A DNA stretch of 64,000 nt from Rhizobium indicum (GCF_005862305.2 NZ_CP054021.1:2418001-2482000); one strand, 5' to 3'; shown: positions 51,758 through 62,455, numbered from the stretch's first letter. Numbers and translations are program-made. The notes: generated from the letters alone by a model not told the origin.

Positions 51758-53395
51758 TTATTGCTGTACGGCGGGCGTCGGCACCGCCTCGATGTTGAAA
51801 GCAGCGGCCATCAGTGCCCGGGTGTATTCGTCCTTCGGTGCGCGGAAGATTTCGGCTGACGGGCCCTGCTCCACCACCTTGCCGAACCGCATGACGATGA
51901 CGTCGTTGGCGAGCGCCTTCACCACCTTCAGGTCGTGGCTGATGAAGAGATAGGCGAGATCGTGCTTCTTCTGCAGATCGCGCAGGAGATCGACCACCTG
52001 CGCCTGCACGCTCATGTCGAGCGCGGAGGTCGGCTCGTCGAGCATGACGAAGCGCGGTTTCAGCACCATGGCCCGGGCGATGGCGATACGCTGGCGCTGG
52101 CCGCCGGAGAATTCGTGCGGATAACGCCAGCGGGTCAGGGGATCGAGACCGACCTCCTCCAGGGCCCAGCAGACGCGCTGGTCGCGTTCTTCTGATGTCA
52201 GCGAGCGCTCGTGCACTTTCAGGCCTTCGGCGACGATATCGCCGACCGACATGCGCGGGCTCAGCGATCCATAGGGATCCTGGAAGACGACCTGCAGCTG
52301 GTTGCGCAGTGGCCGCATCTCGCTAAATGAATAGCCGGCTATATCCTTGCCGACAAAGGCAATTCGCCCTTGCGAGGAGATCAGCCGGGTGAGCGCCAGG
52401 CCGAGCGTGGTCTTGCCCGAGCCCGACTCGCCGACGACGCCGAGGGTCTGGCCGGCGCGCAGCGAAAGATCGATGCCGTCGACTGCCTTGACGTGATCGA
52501 CGACGCGGCGCATCAGCCCTGATTTGATCGGGAACCAGACGCGGATATCCGAACCTTCCATCACCAATGGTTTCGACGGATCGGCCAGCGGCGGCTCGCC
52601 GCGCGGTTCGGAGGCGAGAAGGTGCCGGGTATAGTCGTGCTTCGGATTGGAAAAGACGTCTTCGACGGTGCCGGTTTCGACGATCTTGCCCTTGGTCATG
52701 ACGCAGACGCGATCGGCGAATTTGCGGACGATGCCGAGATCATGGGTGATGAACAGCAGCGACATGCCGTGGACGGCCTTCAACTGCCGGAGCAATTCGA
52801 GGATCTGCGCCTGCACGGTGACGTCGAGGGCGGTGGTCGGCTCGTCGGCGATCAGCAATTCCGGCCGGTTGGCGAGCGCCATGGCGATCATGACGCGCTG
52901 TCGCTGGCCGCCTGACAGTTCGTGCGGATAGGCCTTCAACCGCTTTTCCGGTTCGCGGATGCCGACCTGGTTCAGCAATTCCAGGACGCGCTCACGCGCC
53001 GGCTGGCCGGTGAGGCCCTGGTGCAGAGCGAGGATCTCGGCGATCTGCTTCTCGATCGTATGAAGCGGATTGAGCGAGGTCATCGGCTCTTGGAAGATCA
53101 TGGTGATGTCGTTGCCGCGCACTTCCCGCAGTTCCCGCTCCGACGCCTTCAAGAGGTCCTTACCCTTGAACAGGATTTCGCCGGAGGGATGGCTTGCGGA
53201 GGGATAAGGCAAAAGTCGCAGGATCGAATTGGCCGAGACCGACTTGCCGGAGCCGGATTCGCCGACAAGCGCCACGACCTCGCCTTTGGCGATATCGAAG
53301 GAGATGTGATCGACGGCGAGCGAGGTTTCGCCGCCCTGATGAAAGGCAACCGAGAGATCGCGGACGGAAAGCAGCGGTTCTGGCATGTCACTCAT
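51758..53395 (-). CDS. yejF: peptide ABC transporter ATPase, two cassettes (YejF)
   Basis: 545 residues from ATG 53395, which overlaps the yejE stop (ATGA); the longer open frame upstream lies in yejE. Both cassettes are complete: Walker [16 protein letters not shown] and [15 protein letters not shown], signatures [15 protein letters not shown] and [15 protein letters not shown], and Walker B LLIADEPT and FVMLDEPT. It supplies energy for YejB/YejE. It could in principle also serve the ATPase-less permease pair at 14.7-16.5 kb, but nothing in the sequence shows this. Confidence 0.95.
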   Translation of the reverse strand: MSDMPEPLLSVRDLSVAFHQGGETSLAVDHISFDIAKGEVVALVGESGSGKSVSANSILRLLPYPSASHPSGEILFKGKDLLKASERELREVRGNDITMIFQEPMTSLNPLHTIEKQIAEILALHQGLTGQPARERVLELLNQVGIREPEKRLKAYPHELSGGQRQRVMIAMALANRPELLIADEPTTALDVTVQAQILELLRQLKAVHGMSLLFITHDLGIVRKFADRVCVMTKGKIVETGTVEDVFSNPKHDYTRHLLASEPRGEPPLADPSKPLVMEGSDIRVWFPIKSGLMRRVVDHVKAVDGIDLSLRAGQTLGVVGESGSGKTTLGLALTRLISSQGRIAFVGKDIAGYSFSEMRPLRNQLQVVFQDPYGSLSPRMSVGDIVAEGLKVHERSLTSEERDQRVCWALEEVGLDPLTRWRYPHEFSGGQRQRIAIARAMVLKPRFVMLDEPTSALDMSVQAQVVDLLRDLQKKHDLAYLFISHDLKVVKALANDVIVMRFGKVVEQGPSAEIFRAPKDEYTRALMAAAFNIEAVPTPAVQQ

Positions 53396-54540
53396 TGAAA
53401 CGTCTTCCTCGGATCGAAGGCATCGCGCACGGCTTCGCCGATGAAGATCAGCAGGGAAAGCATGATCGACATGGCAAAGAAGGCCGTCAGCCCGAGCCAT
53501 GGCGCCTGCAGATTGGTCTTGCCCTGCGCGATCATCTCGCCGAGCGAGGGGGAGCCTGGCGGCATGCCGAAGCCGAGGAAATCGAGCGAGGTCAGCGTCG
53601 TGATCGAACCGGAGAGGATGAAGGGCAGGAAGGTCAGCGTCGCGACCATGGCGTTCGGCAGCAGGTGGCGCCACATGATGGTGCGATTGTTGACGCCGAG
53701 CGCGCGGGCGGCGCGGACATATTCGAAATTGCGGGCGCGCAGGAATTCGGCGCGCACGATGCCTACGAATCCGACCCAGGAAAACAGCAGCATGATGCCG
53801 AGCAGCACGAAGAAGCCGGGCGGCAGGAGTGCGGCGATGATCAGCAGGATGTAGAGCACCGGCATCGACGACCAGATCTCGATGAAGCGCTGCAGCAGCA
53901 GATCGGTCCAACCGCCGAAATAACCCTGCACCGCACCCGCCGTCACGCCGATGATTGCAGAGCAGATGGTCAGCACCAGGCCGAAGAGCACCGATATGCG
54001 AAAGCCGTAGATGACGCGCGCCAGCACGTCGCGCGCCTGATCGTCAGTGCCGAGCCAGTTGAGATTGCCGAGGGTGCAATCCGGATCGTTCACCCCTTGC
54101 GGGTAGCCGGCGCAGCGCTCCTCCTTCGTCATCAGCCAGAAGGGGGCGGTGGGGGCCGAATGCGGAATGTTGGAATTGACCGAGCGGTAGGAATAACGGA
54201 TCGGCGGCCAGATCATCCAGCCATTGGCATTGATTTCGTCGGCAATCACCGAGGAACGATAGTCGGTTTCGGCCAGGAAGCCGCCGAACTTCTCCTCAGG
54301 ATAATCAACGAGGACGGGAAACAGGATCTCGCCCTTGTAGGAGGCGATGATCGGCCGGTCGTTGGCGAGGAACTCTGCAAACAGGCTGAGGATAAACAAG
54401 ACCATGAACAGCCACAGCGACCAGTAACCGCGGCCGTTCGCGCGGAAATTCTGCCAGCGGCGAATGTTGGTCGGCGAGAGCAGGCCTTTGCGCGGCGGCT
54501 TGACGGGTGTTGCGACAGCGGGATTTGCGGCGGCGTCCAT
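53392..54540 (-). CDS. yejE: peptide ABC transporter permease YejE
   Basis: 382 residues. A DppC-type permease with a long N-terminal segment: FLFILSLFAEFLANDRPII-like start (VLFILSLFAEFLANDRPI), a large periplasmic loop with conserved YSYRSVNSNIPHSAPTAPFWL, then the membrane domain with ATPase contact loop NFEYVRAARALGVNNRTIMWRHLLPNAMVATLTFLP. The long loop is a hallmark of YejE. Its start shares a base with the yejB stop (TGATG). Confidence 0.94.
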   Translation of the reverse strand: MDAAANPAVATPVKPPRKGLLSPTNIRRWQNFRANGRGYWSLWLFMVLFILSLFAEFLANDRPIIASYKGEILFPVLVDYPEEKFGGFLAETDYRSSVIADEINANGWMIWPPIRYSYRSVNSNIPHSAPTAPFWLMTKEERCAGYPQGVNDPDCTLGNLNWLGTDDQARDVLARVIYGFRISVLFGLVLTICSAIIGVTAGAVQGYFGGWTDLLLQRFIEIWSSMPVLYILLIIAALLPPGFFVLLGIMLLFSWVGFVGIVRAEFLRARNFEYVRAARALGVNNRTIMWRHLLPNAMVATLTFLPFILSGSITTLTSLDFLGFGMPPGSPSLGEMIAQGKTNLQAPWLGLTAFFAMSIMLSLLIFIGEAVRDAFDPRKTFQ

Positions 54541-55628
54541 CAGACATCCCTCCGCTCGAAATCGATGCGCGGATCGATCCAGGTGTAGATCAGGTCGGAA
54601 ACCAGACTGACGACGAGGCCGAGCAGCGAGAAGATGTAGAGCGTGGCGAAGACGATCGGGTAATCCCGGTTGATGACCGAGAGATAGCCGAGGCGACCGA
54701 GGCCATCGAGTGAGAAGATGTTCTCGATCAGCAGCGAGCCGGTGAAGAAAGCGGAAATGAAGGCGCCGGGAAAACCGGCAATGATGATCAGCATGGCGTT
54801 ACGGAAGACATGGCCATAGAGCACCTGCCGCTGGTTCAGGCCCTTGGCGCGGGCGGTGACGACATATTGCTTCTTGATCTCCTCGATGAAGGAATTCTTG
54901 GTCAAAAGCGTCGTCGTCGCGAAGGCGGACAGGGAAAGCGAGATCAGCGGCAAGGTCAGGTGCCAGAAATAGTCGAGCGGCTTCTGCCACCAGGCAAGCT
55001 CGTCGAAATTGTCGGAGACCAGGCCGCGCAACGGAAACCAGTCATAGAAGGAACCGCCGGCGAAAAGCACGATCAGGAGAATGCCGAAGAGGAAGCTCGG
55101 GACGGCGTAGCCGACGACGATGACGCCCGACGTCCAGACATCGAAGGTCGATCCATCCTTGACTGCCTTGCGGATGCCGAGCGGGATGGAAATGGCATAG
55201 GAGAAGATCAGGATCCAGATGCCGAGCGAGATCGACACCGGCAGCTTCTCCTTGATGAGTTCGAGCACGGAGGTGTTGCGGAAGAAGCTCTCGCCGAAAT
55301 CGAAGCGGATGTAATTCCACATCATCTCGCCAAAACGGGTCAGCGGCGGCTTGTCGAAGCCGAATTGCTTTTCGAGCTTGGCGATCAGTTCCGGATCGAG
55401 CCCCTGGGCACCGCGATATTTCGAGCCTTCATCGCTGCCGCCGCCGCTGAGAAGATCGCCACCGCCGGACAGGCGCTGGTCGGCACTGTCGGCCTGACCG
55501 GTCAATTGGGCGATCACCTGCTCGACGGGACCGCCGGGCGCGAACTGAATGACGATGAAAGAGATGGCCATGATGCCGACGATGGTCGGGATCATCAGAA
55601 GCAGGCGGCGAAGGATATAGGCGCCCAT
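54540..55628 (-). CDS. yejB: peptide ABC transporter permease YejB
   Basis: 362 residues. DppB-type permease with an extended periplasmic insert after the first helix (residues about 45-85, Gly/Ser-rich). FIVIQFAPGGPVEQVIAQL opens it, and the C-terminal part has VTARAKGLNQRQVLYGHVFRNAML and ENIFSLDGLGRLGYLSVINRD. It forms the membrane channel with YejE. Confidence 0.94.
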   Translation of the reverse strand: MGAYILRRLLLMIPTIVGIMAISFIVIQFAPGGPVEQVIAQLTGQADSADQRLSGGGDLLSGGGSDEGSKYRGAQGLDPELIAKLEKQFGFDKPPLTRFGEMMWNYIRFDFGESFFRNTSVLELIKEKLPVSISLGIWILIFSYAISIPLGIRKAVKDGSTFDVWTSGVIVVGYAVPSFLFGILLIVLFAGGSFYDWFPLRGLVSDNFDELAWWQKPLDYFWHLTLPLISLSLSAFATTTLLTKNSFIEEIKKQYVVTARAKGLNQRQVLYGHVFRNAMLIIIAGFPGAFISAFFTGSLLIENIFSLDGLGRLGYLSVINRDYPIVFATLYIFSLLGLVVSLVSDLIYTWIDPRIDFERRDV

Positions 55629-55778
55629 CAGCCTTCAGCCTCCGGGAATGTTTTTCCTGTCTGCCTGCCGTCCAGTCTCATGCCGCTCAATCCGTCAGCC
55701 TTCCCTTGCCGGCCCTGCCGGCTTGTCGTGATTCGCTCGTGCCATTTGGAGCCGAGGGCCCCTGCATTGCAAGCCCGC

Positions 55779-57611
55779 TCATTTTGCCGAGGTCGACCAC
55801 CAGGCATCGGGGAAGCCAAGGCTGTAGGCCGGAAACTCGGCCGGATGCGTGACCGTGTTCCAATAGGCGATGTTATAAGTGTCGCGGTAGAACAGCGGGA
55901 TGACGTAGTGATTTGCAAGCAAGACCCGATCCATGGCCTTGATTGCTGCGATCTGCTCGTCGCGGTTCGGCGCGAAGATAATCTTGCGAATGAGCTCATC
56001 AACGGCTTGGTTGGCAATGCCGGCATAATTGCGGGAACCCTGCTGATTGACCGAACCGGATCCCCAATAGTCGGCTTGTTCGTTGCCCGGATTCATGGTC
56101 TCCGCCCAGACATTCCAGATCATATCGTAGTCGAAGCTGCGTTCACGGTTGACAGATTGCGACGCGTCGACTGTCCGGATCCGCGCATCTATGCCGATTT
56201 TCCTGAGATTGTTGGCATAAGGCACCGCCCAGCGCTCCAACATGGGGCTCGACAACAGGATCTCGAAACTCATCGGCTGGCCGGTCTTGGTATTGACCAT
56301 GCGATTGCCCTTGAGCTCCCAGCCGGCTTCTTTGAAAAGCGCAATTGCCTTGCGGAGGTTATCGCGGCTCTTCTGCGGATCGCCGCCGACGGGATTGGTA
56401 TAGGGCGTTGTGAAGATTTCTGCCGGCACCTTATCTTTCATGCCCTGCAGAATTTCCAGTTCTCTACCCTGGGGCAGGCCGGAGGAGGCGAGTTCGGTAT
56501 TCCAGAAATAACTGTCGATGCGTTTGTAACTGTTAAAGGCAACGGTGCGGTTCAGCTCCTCAAAATCCAGACCGTAGTTCAGAGCCTCGCGGACCCTGAT
56601 GTCCTTGAAGAGGTCGCGTCGCATGTTGGGCACGAGAGCTTGCATGATGCCGGTGGCGCGCAGCGGGTTTGCAACCTCCTCTTTCTTGACACGTCCTTCC
56701 TTCACTGCGGGAAAATCATATCCCGTCGCCCAGCGGGCAGCCGTGGTTTCCTGCCAGTAGTCGCTGTTGCCGGCGCGAAAGGCCTCGAACTCGACATCCC
56801 GATCACCGAAATAGGTGTAGTTGACGTTGCGGAAATTGTTCTGACCGACATTCACATTGAGGTCCTTGCCCCAATAGTCGTCACGCAATTCATAACGGAT
56901 CGTTGCGCCGGGCGAGAAGGAAGCGATCTTGTACGGCCCCGAACCCATCACGGGCTCCAGCGTCGTTTTAGAAATGTCGCGCGGCTTGCCATCCGGTCCG
57001 GGCGCTTCCCACCAATGCTTCGGCACGACCATCAACTGGCCGAGAATATTCGGCAGTTCGCGGTTGTTCTTCTCATCGAAGGTGAAGGTGACGTCACGCT
57101 CGCCGGTCTTTTCCGCTTTGACAACGTGGTGGTAATAGTTCGAGGCGAGGGGATTTAATTCCTTGGTCTTGTCCAGACTGAAGATGACGTCTTCCGGCGT
57201 GACCGGCTGACCATCCGCCCATTTCGCTTCCTTGCGCAGGCGGAAGGTCGCGCTCGAGACGTCGGTGGGAAAAGACAATCCCTCGGCAAGCAGACCGTAG
57301 GAGACGAGAAGCTCGTCGTCGGCGGGCTTCATCAACGTGTCGTAAACGAGCGTCAGGCCCACTGCCGCCTGGCCTTTGGCGAGCAGCGGGTTGAAGGTGT
57401 CGAAGGCGCCGCTTGCGGAGAGGCGCAGATCTCCGCCTTTCGGTGCATCGGGATTGACGTAGTCGAAATGCGCAAAGCCCGGCTTGTACTTCATCTCGCT
57501 GATGACCGAGCTTCCGATCTGAAAGGGCTGGTCCTGACCCGTTGCCGGCATTGGCGCCAGAGCACCCGCAAGCGATAGAAACAATCCGATCTTCGACCAC
57601 AGAGCCGCCAT
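55779..57611 (-). CDS. yejA: periplasmic peptide-binding protein of the Yej system (YejA/YepA-like)
   Basis: 610 residues with a signal peptide (SLAGALAPMPATGQ). SBP family 5: YKPGFAHFDYVNPDAPKGGDLRLSASGAFDTFNPL, LAEGLSFP, ADGQPVTPEDVIFSLD, and the C-terminal YAGIANQAVDELIRKIIF. YejA-type proteins bind peptides, including microcin C in enterobacteria; in Agrobacterium a YejA-family protein (YepA) with YejBEF is reported to import murein peptides. The divergent mepA gene fits that role. Confidence 0.9.
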   Translation of the reverse strand: MAALWSKIGLFLSLAGALAPMPATGQDQPFQIGSSVISEMKYKPGFAHFDYVNPDAPKGGDLRLSASGAFDTFNPLLAKGQAAVGLTLVYDTLMKPADDELLVSYGLLAEGLSFPTDVSSATFRLRKEAKWADGQPVTPEDVIFSLDKTKELNPLASNYYHHVVKAEKTGERDVTFTFDEKNNRELPNILGQLMVVPKHWWEAPGPDGKPRDISKTTLEPVMGSGPYKIASFSPGATIRYELRDDYWGKDLNVNVGQNNFRNVNYTYFGDRDVEFEAFRAGNSDYWQETTAARWATGYDFPAVKEGRVKKEEVANPLRATGIMQALVPNMRRDLFKDIRVREALNYGLDFEELNRTVAFNSYKRIDSYFWNTELASSGLPQGRELEILQGMKDKVPAEIFTTPYTNPVGGDPQKSRDNLRKAIALFKEAGWELKGNRMVNTKTGQPMSFEILLSSPMLERWAVPYANNLRKIGIDARIRTVDASQSVNRERSFDYDMIWNVWAETMNPGNEQADYWGSGSVNQQGSRNYAGIANQAVDELIRKIIFAPNRDEQIAAIKAMDRVLLANHYVIPLFYRDTYNIAYWNTVTHPAEFPAYSLGFPDAWWSTSAK

Positions 57612-57875
57612 TCACGCTTTCCCCCGATATTGATGGGTTCGACAATACGAAAAATACGGGCGAAAAACAGGAGAGAGTTTGGTTTTTGCCGGGCGCGCGA
57701 AATTTTGAGCATCGGCGGCGCAACGCCGCGACGAGGGATCGTAGGCTGCGGCAACGACGATGCGGCGATCGGTCACCGCCGCTTCCCATCGCCAGCCAAA
57801 ACATCGATTCACCAAAATCGCTTTTCACGATAGATTCGATCGCAAATCACTTCGGCAGCGGTTCAAGGGAACAGT

Positions 57876-58952
57876 ATGGCTTTCGGCTTCTCTCAGGCTT
57901 TCAGGACATTTGGCAAACTGACGCTTGCCGGCGCAATCGGCGCAAGCCTTGCCGCCGGTGACGTCGGCGCCCAGCAGAACACGCCGAGCCCGGGCAGCGC
58001 CAAGGGGCAGTTCGGCGCCGTCGGTCTGCCGACGCAGGGACCAGCGCAGCCGATCGGCTTTTACGCAAAGGGCTGCATGACGGGTGCGGTGGCGTTGCCG
58101 ACCGACGGGCCGACCTGGCAGGCGATGCGGCTTTCGCGCAATCGCCGCTGGGGCAATCCGGCGATGATCGCGCTGCTCGAACGTCTTTCGCAGGACGGGG
58201 CCAAATATGCCGGCTGGCCGGGAATTCTGGTCGGCGACATTGCGCAGCCGCGTGGTGGGCCGATGCTGAACGGCCATGCCTCACACCAGATCGGTCTTGA
58301 TGCCGACATCTGGTTTACGCCGATGCCCACGCGCCGCATGACGGCCGAGGAGCGCCAGGATATGCCCTTCACTACCATGCTGCAGAAGGGTAAGTTCCTG
58401 ACCGTCGACCCCAAGGTGTGGACGCAATCGCACGCGCGGTTGCTGATGCTGGCGGCAAGCTATCCCGAGGTGGAGCGTATCTTCGTCAATCCGGCGATCA
58501 AGAAGAAGATGTGCGATACCTGGACCGGCGACCGCACCAATCTTGGCAAGCTCCGGCCGGAATACGGCCATGACTCGCATTTCCACATCCGCATCAAGTG
58601 CCCGCCCGGTGCCAAGGGATGCACGCCGCAGGCCCCAGTCGTTGCCGGTGACGGCTGCGACAAGTCGCTCGCCTGGTGGTTCACGCCGGCGCCCTGGGCA
58701 CCGCCGAAACCGCCGAAGCCCGGCGCCAAGCCGCCGAAGCCGCCGCGCGAGATGATGGTCTCCGACCTGCCCAAGGCCTGCGCCGCCGTGCTCGATGCTG
58801 CTTCCGTCGCCTCGATGCAGGCCGCCACCTATGGCGGATCTTCCGCCGCAAGCGCACTCACCGCCGCTCCAGCCGCAGCGCCTGCCGCCGCCGACGACGG
58901 CGCTTTGCCCGATGTCGGTCCGGTTCCGAACGACAAGCCGGCGATACAATGA
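57876..58952 (+). CDS. mepA: penicillin-insensitive murein endopeptidase, M74 family
   Basis: 358 residues with a signal peptide ending near GDVGAQ. The zinc-binding motifs are GGPMLNGHASHQIGLDADIWF (His and Asp) and the later GHDSHFHIRIKCP (HxH). The LAS-type fold places it with MepA, which cuts D-alanyl-meso-diaminopimelate cross-links in murein. A Pro/Ala-rich low-complexity C-terminus follows. It is divergent from yejA, suggesting release of peptides that YejABEF can import. Confidence 0.93.
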   Translation: MAFGFSQAFRTFGKLTLAGAIGASLAAGDVGAQQNTPSPGSAKGQFGAVGLPTQGPAQPIGFYAKGCMTGAVALPTDGPTWQAMRLSRNRRWGNPAMIALLERLSQDGAKYAGWPGILVGDIAQPRGGPMLNGHASHQIGLDADIWFTPMPTRRMTAEERQDMPFTTMLQKGKFLTVDPKVWTQSHARLLMLAASYPEVERIFVNPAIKKKMCDTWTGDRTNLGKLRPEYGHDSHFHIRIKCPPGAKGCTPQAPVVAGDGCDKSLAWWFTPAPWAPPKPPKPGAKPPKPPREMMVSDLPKACAAVLDAASVASMQAATYGGSSAASALTAAPAAAPAAADDGALPDVGPVPNDKPAIQ

Positions 58953-59079
58953 TCGAGGTCCTGGGACCGAACCCTGAGACCAAATCCGAGGACGTGACCC
59001 GGTATAACGCTGTCTTTCAAATCGCAAATTCTTGGTATAAAGCGGTCAAATCGATTGAATTTCTCGGGCGGAGGGGTTG

Positions 59080-59460
59080 ATGGCCGGCGGCAAATGCCTT
59101 GCATTGATTGCGCATGACCAGAAGAAAGACGACATGGCGGATTTCGCCCGCACCAACCGGGACGTTCTCTCTCATTGGAAGATCGTCGCCACCGGCACCA
59201 CCGGCGGGCGCGTGCTCGACGCTGCCCCCGACCTCCACGTTACGAGGCTGAAAAGCGGACCGCTCGGCGGCGACCAGCAGATCGGCGCGCTGATTTCGAC
59301 CGGCGAGGTCGACGCCCTGATTTTCTTCGTCGACCCCTTGACGCCGATGCCGCACGATGTCGACGTGAAGGCGCTGATGCGACTGGCGATCGTCTACGAT
59401 ATTCCGATGGCGCTCAACCACGCGACCGCTATAAAACTTCTTCCCACACTCGAAGCCTGA
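59080..59460 (+). CDS. mgsA: methylglyoxal synthase
   Basis: 126 residues from ATG 59080, preceded by GGAGGGG; a TTG one codon earlier is in frame. Family motifs: [68 protein letters not shown]. It converts dihydroxyacetone phosphate to methylglyoxal plus phosphate, a bypass of lower glycolysis. It is 17 bases from glk and cotranscribed with it by spacing. Confidence 0.95.
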   Translation: MAGGKCLALIAHDQKKDDMADFARTNRDVLSHWKIVATGTTGGRVLDAAPDLHVTRLKSGPLGGDQQIGALISTGEVDALIFFVDPLTPMPHDVDVKALMRLAIVYDIPMALNHATAIKLLPTLEA

Positions 59461-59477
59461 TCAGCACGGAACCGGCC

Positions 59478-60503
59478 ATGCCAAAACCGAACAACAGCAC
59501 CGCTCCGCAGCCTTTCCCGATCCTGATCGGCGATATCGGCGGCACGAATGCCCGCTTCTCCATCCTGACCGATGCCTATGCCGAGCCGAAGCAGTTTCCG
59601 AACGTGCGCACGGCGGATTTCGCCACGATCGACGAGGCGATCCAGCAAGGCGTGCTCGACAAGACCGCCGTGCAGCCGCGCTCGGCGATCCTCGCCGTCG
59701 CCGGCCCGATCAACGACGACGAGATCCCGCTGACCAATTGCGACTGGGTGGTGCGACCGAAGACGATGATCGAGGGCCTCGGCATGGAGGATGTGCTCGT
59801 CGTCAACGATTTCGAGGCGCAGGCGCTGGCAATCGCCGCGCTTTCGGATGAAAATCGCGAACGGATCGGCGACGCTACCGGCGACATGATCGCCTCCCGC
59901 GTCGTACTGGGACCAGGCACCGGCCTCGGCGTCGGCGGGCTCGTGCATGCCCAGCACAGCTGGATCCCGGTTCCCGGCGAAGGCGGCCATGTCGATCTGG
60001 GGCCGCGCAGCAAGCGCGATTATGACATCTTCCCGCATATCGAGACGATCGAAGGCCGCGTTTCGGCCGAGCAGATCCTCTGCGGGCGCGGCCTCGTCAA
60101 CCTCTATCACGCCATCTGCGTGGTCGACGGCATCGAGCCGACGATGAAGGATCCCGCCGACATCACCTCGCACGCGCTTGCCGGCAGCGACAAGGCGGCC
60201 GTAGAGACCGTCTCGCTGTTTGCCACCTATCTCGGCCGCGTGGCGGGCGACATGGCGATGGTGTTCATGGCGCGCGGCGGCGTCTATCTCTCCGGCGGCA
60301 TCTCGCAGAAGATCATCCCGGCGCTGAAGAAGCCGGAATTCCGCATCGCCTTCGAGGACAAGGCGCCGCATACGGCGCTGCTTCGCACCATCCCGACCTA
60401 TGTGGTGACACATCCGCTGGCAGCGCTTGCCGGGCTTTCCTCCTATGCGCGCATGCCGGCGAATTTCGGTGTCTCGACGGAAGGCCGCCGCTGGCGGCGC
60501 TAG
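59478..60503 (+). CDS. glk: glucokinase
   Basis: 341 residues from ATG 59478; the much longer frame upstream is a shadow of mgsA. Motifs: [16 protein letters not shown] (phosphate-binding), [22 protein letters not shown], the sugar-binding [12 protein letters not shown] and [13 protein letters not shown]. It phosphorylates glucose with ATP. Coupling to mgsA links sugar entry with the methylglyoxal bypass. Confidence 0.95.
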   Translation: MPKPNNSTAPQPFPILIGDIGGTNARFSILTDAYAEPKQFPNVRTADFATIDEAIQQGVLDKTAVQPRSAILAVAGPINDDEIPLTNCDWVVRPKTMIEGLGMEDVLVVNDFEAQALAIAALSDENRERIGDATGDMIASRVVLGPGTGLGVGGLVHAQHSWIPVPGEGGHVDLGPRSKRDYDIFPHIETIEGRVSAEQILCGRGLVNLYHAICVVDGIEPTMKDPADITSHALAGSDKAAVETVSLFATYLGRVAGDMAMVFMARGGVYLSGGISQKIIPALKKPEFRIAFEDKAPHTALLRTIPTYVVTHPLAALAGLSSYARMPANFGVSTEGRRWRR

Positions 60504-60521
60504 GCCCGCACGCAAAGCAAA

Positions 60522-60564
60522 TAGAGCGTCCTTGGCGCGTCCTATCCGGGCGCGCGGCGCTCTA
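60522..60564. repeat. single-palindrome derivative of repeat family B
   Basis: TAGAGCG and CGCTCTA are the outer arms and GCGCG / CGCGC the inner arms. Its core GCGTCCTT and CGCGCGGCGC are shared with the first palindrome of the copy at 33751-33795, but the second palindrome is missing. It lies in the gap between glk and the ABC exporter gene. Confidence 0.78.
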
Positions 60565-60652
60565 GCCAAACCGGTCCCAACTCTTTATAGACCCCGGCAA
60601 ATGTGCGCGTCGCCTTCGCGGGGCGCTTGGTCCGAGACAGGAAACCTCATTT

Positions 60653-62440
60653 TTGGAAGCGGCGGAAAGCAGAACGCAGAGCGTCAGCAGCGATACCGTA
60701 ACCGGCATCCTGAAGCGCATCATCGCTGAAAACGGCCGGGACCATCTCTGGGGCTATGTCTTTGCGATTGCCTGCCTCATCGTGGTGGCGCTTTCGACGG
60801 CGTTCACCGCCTGGATCATGCGGGCGATCATCGACGAGGCCTTCGCCAATCGGCGCGCCGACGTCGTCTGGATCATCTGTCTTTCGATCTTCATCGCCTT
60901 CGTGCTGCGCGGCTTTGCGAGCTATGGCCAGGCGGTGGCGCTGTCCAGGGTCGGCAACGATATCGTCGCGCGCTACCAGCGCCGACTCTATGCGCATCTG
61001 ATGACGCTTTCGGTCGGCTTCTTCAGCGAGGCGCGCTCGGCCCATATCGCCGCGCAGGTGAGCCAGAATGTCAGCGGCATCCGCGACGTGCTCAATCTGA
61101 CGATCACCTCGACGGTGCGCGACCTGCTGACCTTCGTTTCGCTGCTCGCCGTGATGATCATCCAGGATCCGCTGCTCAGCCTTGCCGTGTTCATCATGGC
61201 GCCGCCGCTGCTCTATGCACTGCGCTATGTTTCCAAGCGGCTGCGCTCGGCGACCCGCGAGGCAGTGCATCTGAACAGCCACGTTCTCGGCGCCATGCAG
61301 GAGACGATCCAGGGCATCGCCATCGTGAAAGCCTTCACGATGGAAGAAGAGTTGGAGCGCAAGGTCAACAAACTCATCAAGGGCGCCGAAAGCCGGGCCA
61401 ACCGGATTGCCCGGCTTTCCGAACGCACCTCTCCTCTGACGGAGAGTTTCGCGGGCTTTGCCGTCGCCAGCGTGCTTGCCTATGCCGCCTACCGCTCGAT
61501 CTACTTCAATGTGCCGCCTGGCGCCTTCTTCTCCTTCGTCACGGCGCTGCTGCTTGCCTATGACCCGGCCCGTCGGCTTGCCCGGCTGCAGGTGCAGATG
61601 GAGCGCGCCGTCGTCAATGCGCGGATGATCTATGAACTGCTCGACATGGAACCGCGCCAGCGGGACCTGCCGGATGCCCGGCCGCTGACGGTGACGCAGG
61701 CGAGGATCGAATTCCGCAATGTGTCCTTCGCCTACGGCAATGAGAGCGTGCTCAGCGGCGTCAATTTCATTGCCGAGGGCGGCGCGACCACAGCGCTGGT
61801 CGGCCCCTCCGGCGCCGGCAAGTCCACCGTCATCAGCCTCATTCCGCGCTTCTACGATCCGCGCGAGGGCGAAATCCTGATCGACGGGCAGGACATCGCC
61901 CACATCACAAAGAAGTCGCTGCGCCAGCAGCTCGCCTATGTCTCGCAGCAGCCCTATCTGTTCGAGGGCACGATCCGCGACAATATCCGCTATGGCCGGC
62001 CGGAAGCGACCGATGCCGAGGTGGAAGAGGCCGCCCGGCTTGCCTATGCGCATGACTTCATCTCGGCACAGCCGCAGGGTTATGAGACGCCGGTCGGCGA
62101 GAACGGCGTGACGCTTTCGGGCGGCCAGCGTCAGCGGCTGTCGATCGCGCGCGCCCTGGTGCGCAATGCGCCGATCCTGCTTCTCGACGAGGCGACCTCG
62201 GCCCTCGACACCGAATCCGAGGCCGCCGTGCAGAAGGCGCTCGATGAAGCGATGAGCGGACGCACCGTCGTCGTCATCGCCCACCGGCTTTCGACCGTGG
62301 TGCGCGCCGACAAGATCGTCGTCATGCAGCAGGGCCGTGTCGTCGAGGAAGGCAATCACGAGACGCTTGCGAAGGTCAGCGACGGTCTTTACGCTCGCCT
62401 CAACAATCTGCAGAGGCCTTCGGCCTCCGATTCAAACTGA
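60653..62440 (+). CDS. MsbA-like ABC exporter, membrane and ATPase domains fused
   Basis: 595 residues from a TTG start at 60653 (a weak ribosome-binding site ACAGGA lies upstream; no nearby ATG). Residues about 20-320 form a six-helix transmembrane domain (DHLWGYVFAIACLIVVALSTAFTAWIM). Residues about 355-590 form the ATPase: Walker A VGPSGAGKSTVISLI, the Q-loop, signature [15 protein letters not shown], Walker B ILLLDEATSALD and H-loop IAHRL. It is a half-transporter of the lipid A/lipid exporter type; the substrate is not shown by sequence. Confidence 0.92.
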   Translation: MEAAESRTQSVSSDTVTGILKRIIAENGRDHLWGYVFAIACLIVVALSTAFTAWIMRAIIDEAFANRRADVVWIICLSIFIAFVLRGFASYGQAVALSRVGNDIVARYQRRLYAHLMTLSVGFFSEARSAHIAAQVSQNVSGIRDVLNLTITSTVRDLLTFVSLLAVMIIQDPLLSLAVFIMAPPLLYALRYVSKRLRSATREAVHLNSHVLGAMQETIQGIAIVKAFTMEEELERKVNKLIKGAESRANRIARLSERTSPLTESFAGFAVASVLAYAAYRSIYFNVPPGAFFSFVTALLLAYDPARRLARLQVQMERAVVNARMIYELLDMEPRQRDLPDARPLTVTQARIEFRNVSFAYGNESVLSGVNFIAEGGATTALVGPSGAGKSTVISLIPRFYDPREGEILIDGQDIAHITKKSLRQQLAYVSQQPYLFEGTIRDNIRYGRPEATDAEVEEAARLAYAHDFISAQPQGYETPVGENGVTLSGGQRQRLSIARALVRNAPILLLDEATSALDTESEAAVQKALDEAMSGRTVVVIAHRLSTVVRADKIVVMQQGRVVEEGNHETLAKVSDGLYARLNNLQRPSASDSN

Positions 62441-62455
62441 CCTGGTGAGACTGAG

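Noticed and set aside
54810..57158. 782-residue plus-strand frame opposite yejB and yejA
   Set aside because: Antisense to two well supported genes; no known domain.
60647..62359. 570-residue minus-strand frame opposite the ABC exporter
   Set aside because: Shadow of a canonical MsbA-like ATPase gene.
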